DNA of 47,543 bases. Origin: Bacillota bacterium. GTDB lineage: Bacteria > Bacillota > Clostridia > Acetivibrionales > DSM-1351. This document shows positions 14,937 to 23,646 of this stretch, piece by piece (position 1 is the first letter of the stretch; each line of letters begins with the position of its first letter). The notes beneath the pieces are model-generated. The model was given only the letters and a program-made list of their open reading frames with translations, was not told the DNA's origin and searched no databases. Position numbers and translations under genes: made by a program. Location of the stretch: contig JAEYTP010000026.1 in the NCBI GenBank assembly GCA_023433945.1, positions 1 to 47,543 of the forward strand, given 5' to 3'.

Positions 14937-16319
14937 ATGATTTCAATGTCTTGCAAAGAGTTGATAAAGGCTGTTGATGGGGAGCTACTCTATGGAAGTG
15001 GAGATACAGTTTTTTTGGGTATAACCACAGATTCTAGAAAGGTAGTAGAGGGCAATCTTTTTATACCGTTAATAGGTGAAAAGTTTGATGGACATGATTA
15101 TATAGAACAATGTGTAATTAAAGGGGCTAAGGTGTGCCTTACCTCTAAGGCTGTTTTTGAAATGCAAGACTGTACTATGATACTTGTAAGTGATACAGGT
15201 AAAGCGCTGCGGGATTTGGCAAGATGGTACCTTGCTAAGTTTGACATTCCGGTAGTTGGCATAACAGGTAGTGTTGGCAAAACAAGTACAAAGGACATGG
15301 TTTCATGTGTTCTTTCGAAACAATTTGAAGTGTTGAAGACACAGGGGAATTTTAACAATGAGATAGGGTTACCACTCACTGTTTTTAATTTGGATAATAG
15401 CCATGATGCAGCAGTTTTAGAAATGGGAATGAGTGGTTTTGGAGAGATTAGCAGACTTACTGCTATTGCTAAACCCAATATTGCAATCATTACTAATATT
15501 GGTGTTTCCCATATTGAGAAGTTAGGCTCACAGGAGGGCATCCTTAAGGCCAAGCTAGAAATAATCGAAGGCCTTAAAGCTGGAGGACTGCTTATACTCA
15601 ATGGAGATGATCCACTGCTTCTAGGGCTAAAAGGCAAGCTGGATGTAAGGTGTGTTTATTATGGCATGAATGAGGAAAATAGTATCAGAGCACAAAACTA
15701 TATTTCGAATGGTGAATGTGGTAGTACCTTTGAGATTGTGTACGAGGGAAGCGCATATCCAGTAAGAGTGCCTGTTCCGGGGATACACAACGTTTATAAT
15801 GCCCTTGCGGCAATAGCTGCTGGCATAGAACTTCAAATACCTATTGAGATTGCCATAGAAGGTATTGCTGACTATGTTGCTGGAAATATGCGCCAAAATA
15901 TTATATCTCATAAAAATATAAAGATAATAAATGATACTTACAATGCCAGCCCTCAATCAATGAAAGCGTCGCTTTCAGTGCTAGAAGAGCTTTCAAAGGG
16001 TAATGGCTCTATAGCAGTATTGGGTGACATGCTGGAAATGGGAGAATTATCAAAGGAAATGCATTACTGTGTGGGTGAATTTGCTGCGGAGCTCAATATT
16101 GATTGTATAGTAACTGTAGGGCCTAATTCAAGAAGCATCTGTGAAGCAGTCTCTGCTTTGGGCAACAGGCATATCAAGCTAGAGAGCTTTGATAATAATG
16201 AAGACGCTTTGAGGTATATTCTCAGTGTACTGAGTCCGGGAAACTATGTCCTGGTTAAGGGTTCAAGGGGCATGAAAATGGAAACCATTATAGATGGTAT
16301 TATGAAGGAATATATTTAA
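14937..16319 (+). CDS. murF: MurF, UDP-MurNAc-tripeptide:D-Ala-D-Ala ligase
   Basis: MurF completes the UDP-MurNAc-pentapeptide by adding D-Ala-D-Ala. The 460-residue product shows the ATP-binding loop GITGSVGKTSTKD near residue 108, the motif QGNFNNEIGLPLT, the segment ITNIGVSHIEKLGS, and NDTYNASPQSMKASL followed by AVLGDMLEMGE, all typical of MurF. The ATG at 14937 has AAGGGATG upstream; an ATG three codons later is possible. It lies tightly between murE and mraY. Confidence 0.96.
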   Translation: MISMSCKELIKAVDGELLYGSGDTVFLGITTDSRKVVEGNLFIPLIGEKFDGHDYIEQCVIKGAKVCLTSKAVFEMQDCTMILVSDTGKALRDLARWYLAKFDIPVVGITGSVGKTSTKDMVSCVLSKQFEVLKTQGNFNNEIGLPLTVFNLDNSHDAAVLEMGMSGFGEISRLTAIAKPNIAIITNIGVSHIEKLGSQEGILKAKLEIIEGLKAGGLLILNGDDPLLLGLKGKLDVRCVYYGMNEENSIRAQNYISNGECGSTFEIVYEGSAYPVRVPVPGIHNVYNALAAIAAGIELQIPIEIAIEGIADYVAGNMRQNIISHKNIKIINDTYNASPQSMKASLSVLEELSKGNGSIAVLGDMLEMGELSKEMHYCVGEFAAELNIDCIVTVGPNSRSICEAVSALGNRHIKLESFDNNEDALRYILSVLSPGNYVLVKGSRGMKMETIIDGIMKEYI

Positions 16320-16336
16320 AAACAGGAGGAAGTACT

Positions 16337-17320
16337 TTGTTTAACTTTGATTTTACATCTGAACATATTGTCACCTTTATAAGCGCATTTGTTCTTTCAC
16401 TTATTGCAGGGCCAATATTAATACCGTTCTTAAGAAAGCTTAAATTTGGACAGACTGTTAGGGATGATGGACCCCAGTCGCACCTTAAGAAAACAGGAAC
16501 TCCAACTATTGGAGGACTTATATTCATAATACCCATTACCTTGGTATGTGCATTTTTCTCAGTAAAATATCCTCAACTTATACCTGTGTTATTATGTACA
16601 TTAGGATTTGGATTAGTTGGTTTTATAGATGATTTTATAAAGGTTGTTAAGAAGAGGAAGGACGGGCTGTACGCTGGACAGAAGACATTTTTTCAGCTTT
16701 TGGTATGTATTGCTTTTGGTTTTTATGTGATACGTTTTACTGAAGCTGGTACATCTATTATGATTCCATTTACTAATATAGTAATTCAGCCCTGGTTGTA
16801 TTTCCTATTTATAGTGGTTTTCATGTATTTCTTTGTAAATGCTGTAAACCTCACGGATGGCTTGGATGGTCTTTGTTCGGGGGTCACATTGGTAGTGGCT
16901 ATTTTCTTTACAATAGTTTCACTTACTAATGCGGAGTGGGAATACTTAAAGATATTTTCAGCAGCTATAGCAGGGGGTTGCTTGGGTTTTCTAGCATTTA
17001 ATATGCATCCAGCAAAGGTATTTATGGGGGATACGGGAAGCCTTATGCTGGGCGGAGCAGTTGTTTCAATTGTAATTATGATGAGAATGCCACTTATCTT
17101 GATATTAGTTGGAGGTATTTATCTAGCTGAGGCACTTTCAGTAATACTCCAGGTAGGCTCATTTAAGCTTACTGGCAAGAGAATATTCAAAATGGCTCCA
17201 TTGCATCATCATTTTGAGTTGAAGGGCTGGAAGGAGACAAAGGTAGTTAGTGTATTTATCACTGTAACAATAGTACTATGCGTTTTGGCATGTTTTGTTT
17301 TGAGAATTGGCATTATATAA
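16337..17320 (+). CDS. mraY: MraY, phospho-MurNAc-pentapeptide translocase
   Basis: MraY transfers phospho-MurNAc-pentapeptide to undecaprenyl phosphate, forming lipid I in the membrane. The 327-residue protein has about ten hydrophobic segments. Family signatures include DDGPQSHLKKTGTPTIGG, the acidic DDF in GFIDDFIKVVKKR, NAVNLTDGLDGL, FMGDTGSL and the C-terminal APLHHHFE. The TTG start at 16337 follows AGGAGG closely. In most Firmicutes murD comes next, but here a 167-nt non-coding gap leads straight to ftsW. Confidence 0.97.
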   Translation: MFNFDFTSEHIVTFISAFVLSLIAGPILIPFLRKLKFGQTVRDDGPQSHLKKTGTPTIGGLIFIIPITLVCAFFSVKYPQLIPVLLCTLGFGLVGFIDDFIKVVKKRKDGLYAGQKTFFQLLVCIAFGFYVIRFTEAGTSIMIPFTNIVIQPWLYFLFIVVFMYFFVNAVNLTDGLDGLCSGVTLVVAIFFTIVSLTNAEWEYLKIFSAAIAGGCLGFLAFNMHPAKVFMGDTGSLMLGGAVVSIVIMMRMPLILILVGGIYLAEALSVILQVGSFKLTGKRIFKMAPLHHHFELKGWKETKVVSVFITVTIVLCVLACFVLRIGII

Positions 17321-17487
17321 GTTATTTTGTAAGTAAACCATACTAAAAAATAACAACACAGAAAATGTATATATTTTAGTTTTATCCCAACGGTTTTCAT
17401 TGTGGAATGAAAGAATGTACTAATTCATATAATGTGTTAGCAATAAAAATATCTTATGACATAAACATACATGGCTGGAGGAAGTTA

Positions 17488-18594
17488 ATGAAGAACAAAA
17501 GGCCTTTTGATTTTTGGATATTTGCTGTTGTAATTCTGTTACTTTCATTTGGAACTATCATGGTGTTTAGTTCCAGTTATTATACTTCTATAAAATTATA
17601 CGGTGAGGCATTTTATTTTCTAAGGCAGCAGCTCATGTATATGGGCATTAGTATTATAGTACTGCTATTTACGGCAAATTTTGATTACAGAAAGCTTGGG
17701 AAAATATCACCAATTTTATTGGGAATAAGTATTGCTCTTCTGATTTTAGTATTGATACCAGGAATAGGAAAATCCTTTAATGGTGCTCAAAGGTGGTTGG
17801 GGATTGGTACAAAGACCTTCCAGCCCTCAGAGTTAGCGAAGTTATCATTGATAATGTTTTTATCCTTTAGTCTATCTAAAAGAGCAGATGTACTTAAATC
17901 ATTCTTCAGGGGACTGGTACCTTATCTATTGATAATTGGTCTTGTTGGCGGTCTTGTTGTTATTGAGCCACATCTTAGCGGTGCTTTGATTATAGTTCTT
18001 ACTGGTTGCGTTATTTTACTATGTGCTGGTGCAAAAATATCTCATTTTGCTATATTGGCCACTCCTTTTGCAGCGGCGGCTTTCGTACTCATGACATTTG
18101 TATCCTATAGAGCTGATCGTATTATGGCTTGGTTAGACCCCTTCAAGTATGAGAGGGATGAAGGCTGGCAGATTGTACAATCGCTTCTTGCTATTGGTTC
18201 GGGAGGGCTTTTTGGTAAAGGCTTAGGACAGAGCATGCAAAAGTATCTTTATATCCCTGAGCCTTATAATGACTATATCTTTGCCGTTTTAGCTGAAGAA
18301 TTAGGTTTTATAGGTACTTTTGTTGTAATGCTGTTATTTATGGTATTTATCTGGAGGGGAATAAAGGTTGCAATGAATGCCCCTGATTTATTTGGGAGTC
18401 TGCTTGCTATTGGAATAACATCGCTTATTACTATTCAATTTTTGTTTAATGTCGCAGTTGTAACCAATTCAATACCTTCGACAGGAATATCACTTCCTTT
18501 CTTTAGTGCGGGAGGTACTTCTCTTATATTCCTGATGTTTGGAGTTGGTGTATTGCTAAATATCTCGCGATATTCAAAATATGAAAGGTTTTAG
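17488..18594 (+). CDS. ftsW: FtsW/SpoVE, SEDS-family septal peptidoglycan polymerase
   Basis: This 368-residue SEDS protein has about ten membrane segments, the segment WLDPFKYERDEGWQIVQSL, the motif FGKGLGQS, and the C-terminal STGISLPFFSAGGTSL. It is the glycosyltransferase partner expected for the class B PBP at 11114. Position directly before murG fits FtsW or its sporulation paralogue SpoVE; sequence alone does not separate them. The ATG at 17488 is preferred because GGAGGAAG lies just upstream; an ATG at 17407 would add 27 non-hydrophobic residues and has no good ribosome binding site. Confidence 0.92.
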   Translation: MKNKRPFDFWIFAVVILLLSFGTIMVFSSSYYTSIKLYGEAFYFLRQQLMYMGISIIVLLFTANFDYRKLGKISPILLGISIALLILVLIPGIGKSFNGAQRWLGIGTKTFQPSELAKLSLIMFLSFSLSKRADVLKSFFRGLVPYLLIIGLVGGLVVIEPHLSGALIIVLTGCVILLCAGAKISHFAILATPFAAAAFVLMTFVSYRADRIMAWLDPFKYERDEGWQIVQSLLAIGSGGLFGKGLGQSMQKYLYIPEPYNDYIFAVLAEELGFIGTFVVMLLFMVFIWRGIKVAMNAPDLFGSLLAIGITSLITIQFLFNVAVVTNSIPSTGISLPFFSAGGTSLIFLMFGVGVLLNISRYSKYERF

Positions 18595-18725
18595 CACAGT
18601 TTGCTGAAGTTTAAATATTATACTAAAATATTGTGTTATGAGTTTTATCTTATTATCTTGTTAACTTAATATTTTGAATTGAGTTAATTGTAGTATGAGT
18701 ATATCTTATGAAAGGGCGAATAAAG

Positions 18726-19871
18726 ATGAAGGTATTAATTGCTGGTGGAGGAACAGGTGGCCATGTTAATCCTGGCCTTGCCATAGCAAAGCATATAAAG
18801 AATAAAAATCCTGATGCGAACATTACTTTTGTGGGTACCCAGAAGGGGTTAGAAACCAAATTGGTACCACGGGAAGGATATGTGCTAGAGACAATTACTG
18901 TAAGGGGCTTTAAAAGAAAGCTTTCATTTGATACGGTGGTAGCTGTAAAGGAGCTTTTACAAAGCTTTTTTCAGGCATCAAAGCTTTTAAAAAGACTGAA
19001 GCCCGATATTGTAATAGGTACTGGTGGCTATGTTTGTGGACCGGTCCTTTACATTGCTGCAAAACAGGGAATACCAACAATTATTCATGAGTCAAATGCT
19101 TTCCCAGGGGTAACAAATAAAATACTGGAGAAGTATGTAGATTACGTTGCTATAAGCTTTAAGGATTCTGAAAAGTATTTCAAAAATTCTAAAAAGCTTG
19201 TTCATACAGGAAACCCTGTAAGACAAGAATTGTTAAATAGTATAAACGACCATAAGCAGTTAGAAAAAACAAATGCTGTACAAGATTCAAACAAAGCATT
19301 ACAGGAAAAGCTAGGCTTAAAGGAAGGCAAGCAGCTGGTTGTTGTAATGGGAGGTAGCAGGGGAGCAAGGAAAATTAATGAAAGTACTGCTCAAATGCTG
19401 AACGAGTACTATAAAGGGGAATTTAATATAATTTTTTCAACTGGTGAGGCCCAGTTTGAAGAGATTAATAAATTGATAAATGTTAACAGCTCTTATTCTG
19501 AACAAGTGCAAGTGGTACCATATATATATAATGTTTCTGAGGTTTATGCTGCTAGTGATTTAATGATTTGCCGAGCTGGAGCTATTACCATCAGCGAACT
19601 TCAGGTGATGGGGAAACCATCCATTCTGATACCGTCACCATATGTTACTGCTAATCATCAAGAACACAATGCAAGATCACTCGAGCGTGATGGAGGAGCT
19701 GTTGTAATACTGGAGAATGAGCTTAGCGGAGAGTTGCTTTACAAACAAATCTGTCAGCTTATTAATGATAAAAACTTAATGGCGAAAATGGGGCAGGATG
19801 CGATGAAGAATGCAACCTATGATTCAGCCGAGCAGATTTTTGAATTGATAAATAAGCTATTAGGAAATTGA
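18726..19871 (+). CDS. murG: MurG, lipid II-forming N-acetylglucosaminyltransferase
   Basis: MurG transfers GlcNAc from UDP-GlcNAc to lipid I on the inner face of the membrane. The 381-residue protein begins KVLIAGGGTGGHVNPGLAIA, the diagnostic glycine-rich loop, and has HESNAFPGVTNK, GGSRGARKIN and the donor-binding segment CRAGAITISELQVMGKP. It is slightly longer than many MurG proteins because of a polar stretch around residues 175-195. The start at 18726 is 9 nt from AAAGGG; an ATG at 18708 lies upstream of that site. It closes the dcw cluster and is followed by a strong terminator. Confidence 0.96.
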   Translation: MKVLIAGGGTGGHVNPGLAIAKHIKNKNPDANITFVGTQKGLETKLVPREGYVLETITVRGFKRKLSFDTVVAVKELLQSFFQASKLLKRLKPDIVIGTGGYVCGPVLYIAAKQGIPTIIHESNAFPGVTNKILEKYVDYVAISFKDSEKYFKNSKKLVHTGNPVRQELLNSINDHKQLEKTNAVQDSNKALQEKLGLKEGKQLVVVMGGSRGARKINESTAQMLNEYYKGEFNIIFSTGEAQFEEINKLINVNSSYSEQVQVVPYIYNVSEVYAASDLMICRAGAITISELQVMGKPSILIPSPYVTANHQEHNARSLERDGGAVVILENELSGELLYKQICQLINDKNLMAKMGQDAMKNATYDSAEQIFELINKLLGN

Positions 19872-19931
19872 TGTTTGCACTTTGAATGAGGGACCTTTTT
19901 AGAAATTTTAATTTTGAAATAATAATTCGGT

Positions 19932-19967
19932 ACAAAAATAGCAGGAGAAAACTCCTGCTATTTTTGT
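19932..19967. terminator. Strong bidirectional terminator between murG and the SASP gene
   Basis: A perfect 16-bp stem (19932-19947 with 19952-19967) with a 4-nt AAAA loop has A and T tracts on its outer edges, so it can stop transcription from both the plus-strand murG and the minus-strand spore protein gene. Confidence 0.9.
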
Positions 19968-19982
19968 AAGGTTTAATTAATT

Positions 19983-20147
19983 TTAACTCTTTGATCCAGT
20001 ATACTGTTCAAAAACTTTCTTAACTATTGATCCGCCGATTTTACCAGCTTCTCTTGATGTGAGATCACCATTATAACCCTGCTTAAGATTAACACCAACT
20101 TCTTTAGCTACTTCGTATTTCATCTGCTCAAATTGTTTGCTAGCCAT
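19983..20147 (-). CDS. Alpha/beta-type small acid-soluble spore protein
   Basis: The 54-residue product reads MASKQFEQMKYEVAKEVG, then LKQGYNGDLTSREAGKIGG and SIVKKVFEQYTGSKS. It carries both hallmarks of alpha/beta SASPs: the E-V-A-x-E-x-G-V segment, where GPR protease cuts related proteins, and the helix G-x-L-T-S-R-E-A-G-x-I-G-G. These proteins saturate spore DNA and protect it from UV and heat. It is shorter than typical members (60-70 residues). The ribosome binding site is AGGGGTG. It is convergent with murG and transcribed away from the uracil permease. Confidence 0.95.
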   Translation of the reverse strand: MASKQFEQMKYEVAKEVGVNLKQGYNGDLTSREAGKIGGSIVKKVFEQYTGSKS

Positions 20148-20205
20148 AATTGTCACCCCTTTTAAAAGTATTGGAGGAGAATCATTTCTTGTGCTCCTCT
20201 ATTTA

Positions 20206-20234
20206 TAGTATGGCTAAATTTTATGACTTTATAA
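20206..20234 (-). promoter_or_regulatory. Possible sigma-G-type promoter of the SASP gene
   Basis: Read on the minus strand, CATACTA (20206-20212) matches the forespore sigma-G -10 form CATnnTA, with TTATA (20230-20234) 17 nt upstream as a weak -35. The site is about 60 nt before the SASP start. The -35 match is poor, so this is tentative. Confidence 0.35.
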
Positions 20235-20280
20235 TAGCAAAAAATGCCTTAAAAAAATTCAAATTTATTAAAACATTTTG

Positions 20281-20309
20281 TAGACTTTTAGAAACTCGTG
20301 TGATATACT
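20281..20309 (+). promoter_or_regulatory. Probable promoter of the uracil permease transcript
   Basis: TAGACT (20281-20286) and TATACT (20304-20309) are 17 nt apart. A start near 20316 would place the PyrR-type element early in the leader. Confidence 0.5.
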
Positions 20310-20324
20310 TTGTAACGGATAAAA

Positions 20325-20437
20325 AAACTTTTAAATTAGTCCAGAGAGGCTAGTAAGGGTATATATGGGGAAATTTTATACATTTACACTTGGTTAACCC
20401 AACCTTGCTGCGCCTTACGTCAGTAAGGTTTTTTTAT
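20325..20437 (+). promoter_or_regulatory. PyrR-type pyrimidine attenuator (binding loop plus terminator)
   Basis: AGTCCAGAGAGGCT at 20338-20351 is the conserved PyrR-binding loop of Firmicute pyrimidine attenuators, and the flanks (CTT and AAG) can form its lower stem. Downstream AACCTTGCTG (20401-20410) pairs with CAGTAAGGTT (20421-20430), one G-T pair, and runs into seven Ts as a terminator. When UMP/UTP is plentiful PyrR would stabilise the first hairpin and let the terminator form, reducing permease synthesis. pyrR itself is not in the window. Confidence 0.85.
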
Positions 20438-20490
20438 TTGCTTGTGAAAGCTTATTTTCACGCAAAATTTAATTGAAGGGGATTGAATGT

Positions 20491-21924
20491 ATGTCAGAAA
20501 GAAGAGTTATTCAAGTCGAAGAAAAGGTTCCTTTTCTAAAAGCATTGCCACTCAGCTTCCAACACTTATTCGCAATGTTTGGTGCATCAGTGCTTGTTCC
20601 ATTTCTTTTTAACAACTATGCACAGACACACTTTGTTGAGAAGGTATTAAAGACTACTTGGGAGGCTGCAAAAGCAGATCCAACAATACTTGAAAAAGTA
20701 AATCAGGTACAGGTAATTGATCCCGCACTTGTTTTGTTACTTAACGGTATTGGTACTTTGATTTATCTGTTTATTTGTAAAGGTAAGGCACCTGCATTCT
20801 TAGGTTCTAGCTTCGCGTTTTTATCACCAACAGCTTCAGTTATAACTAGTGTTGCAGTAGAAAATAACTTTGATACTTCATCATATACTGATAAGTTCGC
20901 AACCGCATTGGGTGGGTTTATCATGTGTGGATTAGTATTCGTCATAGTCGCTTTGATTATAGGAAAAGTTGGTACAAGATGGTTGGATGTTGTTCTTCCG
21001 CCTGCAGCAATGGGACCTATAGTTGCGCTAATAGGTTTGGAGCTTTCAGCAAATGCTGCAGGTATGGCTAAACTATTCCCAGATGCAAATGGAGTTTTTG
21101 ATACAAAAGGAATAATTATTTCTCTTGTAACTCTAGCTATAGCAATATTTGGAACACTTATATTTAGAGGCTTCCTTTCAGTTATTCCAATTCTAATAGC
21201 AGTATTAGCAGGTTATGGATTGTCAGCTTGGATGGGTTACTTGGATGTAAGCATGGTTAAGGCAGCAGATTGGTTTGCGTTACCTACAGTAACAATGCCT
21301 AAGTTTGAATTAAATGCTATTATAATTATCATTCCAGCAGCTTTGGTTGTTCTTTCTGAACATATTGGTCACTTGTTCGTTACAAGTAATATAGTGGGTA
21401 AGGATTTGACTAAGGATCCAGGACTCCACAGATCCTTGCTTGGTGATGGTATTTCAACAATGCTTTCAGGATTTACTGGTTCATGCCCAACAACTACCTA
21501 TGGCGAAAATATGGGTGTTATGGCCATTACTAGGGTATATAGTGTATGGGTAATTGGTGGAGCAGGAGTTATTTCCATAATAATTGCTTTCTTTGGTAAG
21601 CTATCAGGTATAATTAAGAGTATTCCAGAGCCAGTAATGGGTGGTATATCTATATTACTCTTCGGTACAATTGCTGCATCAGGTATTAGAATGATAGTTG
21701 AAGCTAAGATTGACTACTCAAAGTCAAAAAATCTTATTCTGACAGCTGTAGTATTTGTAGTAGGTATTAGTAATGTTTCAGTTAATCTCGGAAATGATGT
21801 TCAACTTAAGGGAATGGTACTAGCTACATTAGTTGGTATGGCTCTAAGCTTGATATTCTATGTACTTGAAAAGCTAAAATTAACAAATGAGCCAGCTGAA
21901 GAAAAAGAAACTGCAAAAGTTTAA
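20491..21924 (+). CDS. uraA: Uracil permease, NCS2 family
   Basis: The 477-residue protein is a proton-coupled nucleobase transporter of the UraA/PyrP group. Signatures are the N-terminal PLSFQHLFAMFGASVLVPFL, SEHIGHLFVTSNIVGKDL, GDGISTMLSGFTGSCPTTTY and the NCS2-type GENMGVMAITRVYS. About fourteen hydrophobic segments are expected. The ATG at 20491 (MSERRVIQ) is 9 nt from GAAGGGG; a TTG at 20473 would add six residues and precede the ribosome binding site. The PyrR attenuator upstream confirms pyrimidine rather than purine specificity. It is monocistronic, closed by the terminator at 21953. Confidence 0.95.
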   Translation: MSERRVIQVEEKVPFLKALPLSFQHLFAMFGASVLVPFLFNNYAQTHFVEKVLKTTWEAAKADPTILEKVNQVQVIDPALVLLLNGIGTLIYLFICKGKAPAFLGSSFAFLSPTASVITSVAVENNFDTSSYTDKFATALGGFIMCGLVFVIVALIIGKVGTRWLDVVLPPAAMGPIVALIGLELSANAAGMAKLFPDANGVFDTKGIIISLVTLAIAIFGTLIFRGFLSVIPILIAVLAGYGLSAWMGYLDVSMVKAADWFALPTVTMPKFELNAIIIIIPAALVVLSEHIGHLFVTSNIVGKDLTKDPGLHRSLLGDGISTMLSGFTGSCPTTTYGENMGVMAITRVYSVWVIGGAGVISIIIAFFGKLSGIIKSIPEPVMGGISILLFGTIAASGIRMIVEAKIDYSKSKNLILTAVVFVVGISNVSVNLGNDVQLKGMVLATLVGMALSLIFYVLEKLKLTNEPAEEKETAKV

Positions 21925-21952
21925 ATATATGTAAATAAAAATATCAATAAAT

Positions 21953-21979
21953 AACCCCCTCAGAAAATCTGAGGGGGTT
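21953..21979. terminator. Bidirectional terminator between uraA and the glycosyltransferase
   Basis: AACCCCCTCAGA (21953-21964) pairs perfectly with TCTGAGGGGGTT (21968-21979) around a 3-nt loop. It lies between two convergent genes and directly abuts the minus-strand stop. Confidence 0.9.
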
Positions 21980-21982
21980 TTG

Positions 21983-23197
21983 CTATCTACTCATCATTCT
22001 GAGCAACAGTTTTCTTGGCATAAGCCTAATTTTTTGGGGCTTAGAGCGTTTTTTTCTAAAATCAGTAGGAATGTTATTCTTTGAGTCCTTAATTAATGAT
22101 AAAGTATGTTCAACTATTTTCTTTGCAGTCTCATAATCATAAAACTTCTGCTGACTAATTTTTATTTCATTTAGCTTCTTTGCATTGTTTTCCAGCAGTT
22201 CAGCAACTGTATCAGCAAGCTTATAAATATTTGGGCAGTAAACACCAAGGTTATTGTTTACTGCGAAATCTGGATTTTCCTTTTCTTGGCCAGGTAGAGC
22301 ACTTGTAATAATAAAAGGTATGTTACAAGCTACAGATTCCATCATTACATTTGGGCTTCCTCGGGTAATTGCTATATCACTCTTTAACATGTAATCCTGT
22401 ATATTTGTAACATAGCCGGTTACCTCAACTCTTCCCGGATAGTTAACACATACGGTTTTCTCAAGCTTCTCTTTAATAGCTGAATTTCTGCCAGCTATGA
22501 TATGAACGTTGCTGTTAAAATTCTTTAAAAGTATCTCTGCAATGACATTCATATCACCTGAGCCTTCTCCGCCACTCATAATAAGGCACTCGAGTGGTCT
22601 GTCAAGTGAATATAAAGATACCTTTGAACCATCGTCATTTATATGATTTACAAATTTTGAACGTACAGGGAAACCAATTACCTTCAGCTTATGTTCTCTT
22701 ACTCCAAACTCCTTGCAACGTTCTTTTGCTTCTTGCGTTGGACATATTATACATGTTGCCCTTTTATCAACCCACAACGGGGATATTGACACTAAATCTG
22801 CAATAAAGGTAGCAAACGGTATCTTAATCTTATATTTTCTTAAAATATTAATTATAGAAGTATTAAACAAAGGATGTACAGATAAAATTAAATCAGGGGA
22901 AATATCTTTAATCACTTTTAGGAAATTCTCGCGAATTGATTGTTCAGCAAATGCGTGAATGAAGTGCTGTCTTTTGCTCTGAATTTTCCATGCGATTTTC
23001 CACAAGTATTCTGCATTTCTCGTAATGGTACCATATGACTGACCAAACTTAAGCCAAAAACTACCGCCGAGTTCAAAACCATCTATTATATGCACTCTAA
23101 CATCATCATGCAGGTGAAACTGTTCTTTGAGTGATTCACTGATACTCTTGTGTCCATGCCCAGTATGATCTGATGAGATAATTAATATATTCTTCAT
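21983..23197 (-). CDS. MGDG synthase/UgtP-like glycosyltransferase
   Basis: The 404-residue product starts MKNILIISSDHTGHGHKS, the N-terminal pattern of the MGDG-synthase domain seen in plant monogalactosyldiacylglycerol synthase and in B. subtilis UgtP, a processive diacylglycerol glucosyltransferase. The C-terminal half has a MurG-like donor domain (LIMSGGEGSGDMN, and ITRGSPNVMMESVACNIPFI). It probably transfers a sugar from a nucleotide donor to a lipid at the membrane, making glycolipid or a lipoteichoic-acid anchor; donor and acceptor are not readable. The start at 23197 has AGGAGG 4 nt upstream; an upstream ATG would add five residues. It is monocistronic and divergent from the GH3 gene. 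Confidence 0.85.
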   Translation of the reverse strand: MKNILIISSDHTGHGHKSISESLKEQFHLHDDVRVHIIDGFELGGSFWLKFGQSYGTITRNAEYLWKIAWKIQSKRQHFIHAFAEQSIRENFLKVIKDISPDLILSVHPLFNTSIINILRKYKIKIPFATFIADLVSISPLWVDKRATCIICPTQEAKERCKEFGVREHKLKVIGFPVRSKFVNHINDDGSKVSLYSLDRPLECLIMSGGEGSGDMNVIAEILLKNFNSNVHIIAGRNSAIKEKLEKTVCVNYPGRVEVTGYVTNIQDYMLKSDIAITRGSPNVMMESVACNIPFIITSALPGQEKENPDFAVNNNLGVYCPNIYKLADTVAELLENNAKKLNEIKISQQKFYDYETAKKIVEHTLSLIKDSKNNIPTDFRKKRSKPQKIRLMPRKLLLRMMSR

Positions 23198-23646
23198 ATG
23201 TCCTCCTAACAATTATGTCAATATAACCATCATTAATTATACAAAAATCATCCCGAGTAAATTATATAATAACTGGATTATTATATAAAGTACTATTAAT
23301 TTGTAAATTAATATATATCAAAAATAAGTCTTTATCATTGTTTGTGTCTTCAACAGTATAATACGTGCCTAAAGTAAAAAGGTATGGTAATGATATATAA
23401 AATTTAGATATCCACGTCACTAGTATTTAAACAACTTTTTATAAAGGATTTATTTAATGATAGCTAAATTTGTTTAGATCTATTAGTTTATCAATACTCT
23501 CAAAAAGGCTAAAAGCCTATTACTGGAAAGAATTAGGGGGATTTAGTCATAGCTAAAAATGATAAGAAAATAGCAAAATTTGAAATGATTTATATTTTTG
23601 GCAAATGTATAATACAGATATAAAATACATGAAAATGGGAGAAGTA
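23198..23646. other. Intergenic region between divergent glycosyltransferase and GH3 genes
   Basis: This 449-nt AT-rich stretch holds no credible gene. It contains several TATAAT-like boxes on the minus strand (around 23230-23285) that could serve the glycosyltransferase, and a short hairpin (AGGC/GCCT at about 23507-23519). A loosely repeated ATAGCTAAA-like motif occurs near 23461, 23549 and 23570. No riboswitch or clear cre site was recognised. Confidence 0.6.
23599..23626 (+). promoter_or_regulatory. Possible promoter of the GH3 gene
   Basis: TTGGCA (23599-23604) and TAAAAT (23621-23626) are 16 nt apart and end 20 nt before the start codon. A perfect TATAAT at 23608-23613 is an alternative -10 but lacks a matching -35. 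Confidence 0.4.

Noticed and set aside
17407..17487. N-terminal extension of FtsW by 27 residues
   Set aside because: The extension is polar, lacks a ribosome binding site and is not typical; the ATG at 17488 has GGAGG at good spacing.
20150..20353. Plus-strand open frame of 67 codons between the SASP gene and uraA
   Set aside because: It covers the divergent promoters and the PyrR element, has no ribosome binding site and resembles no protein.
23198..23646. Riboswitch or cre site controlling the GH3 gene
   Set aside because: No conserved riboswitch core and no match to the catabolite-responsive consensus could be found by eye.
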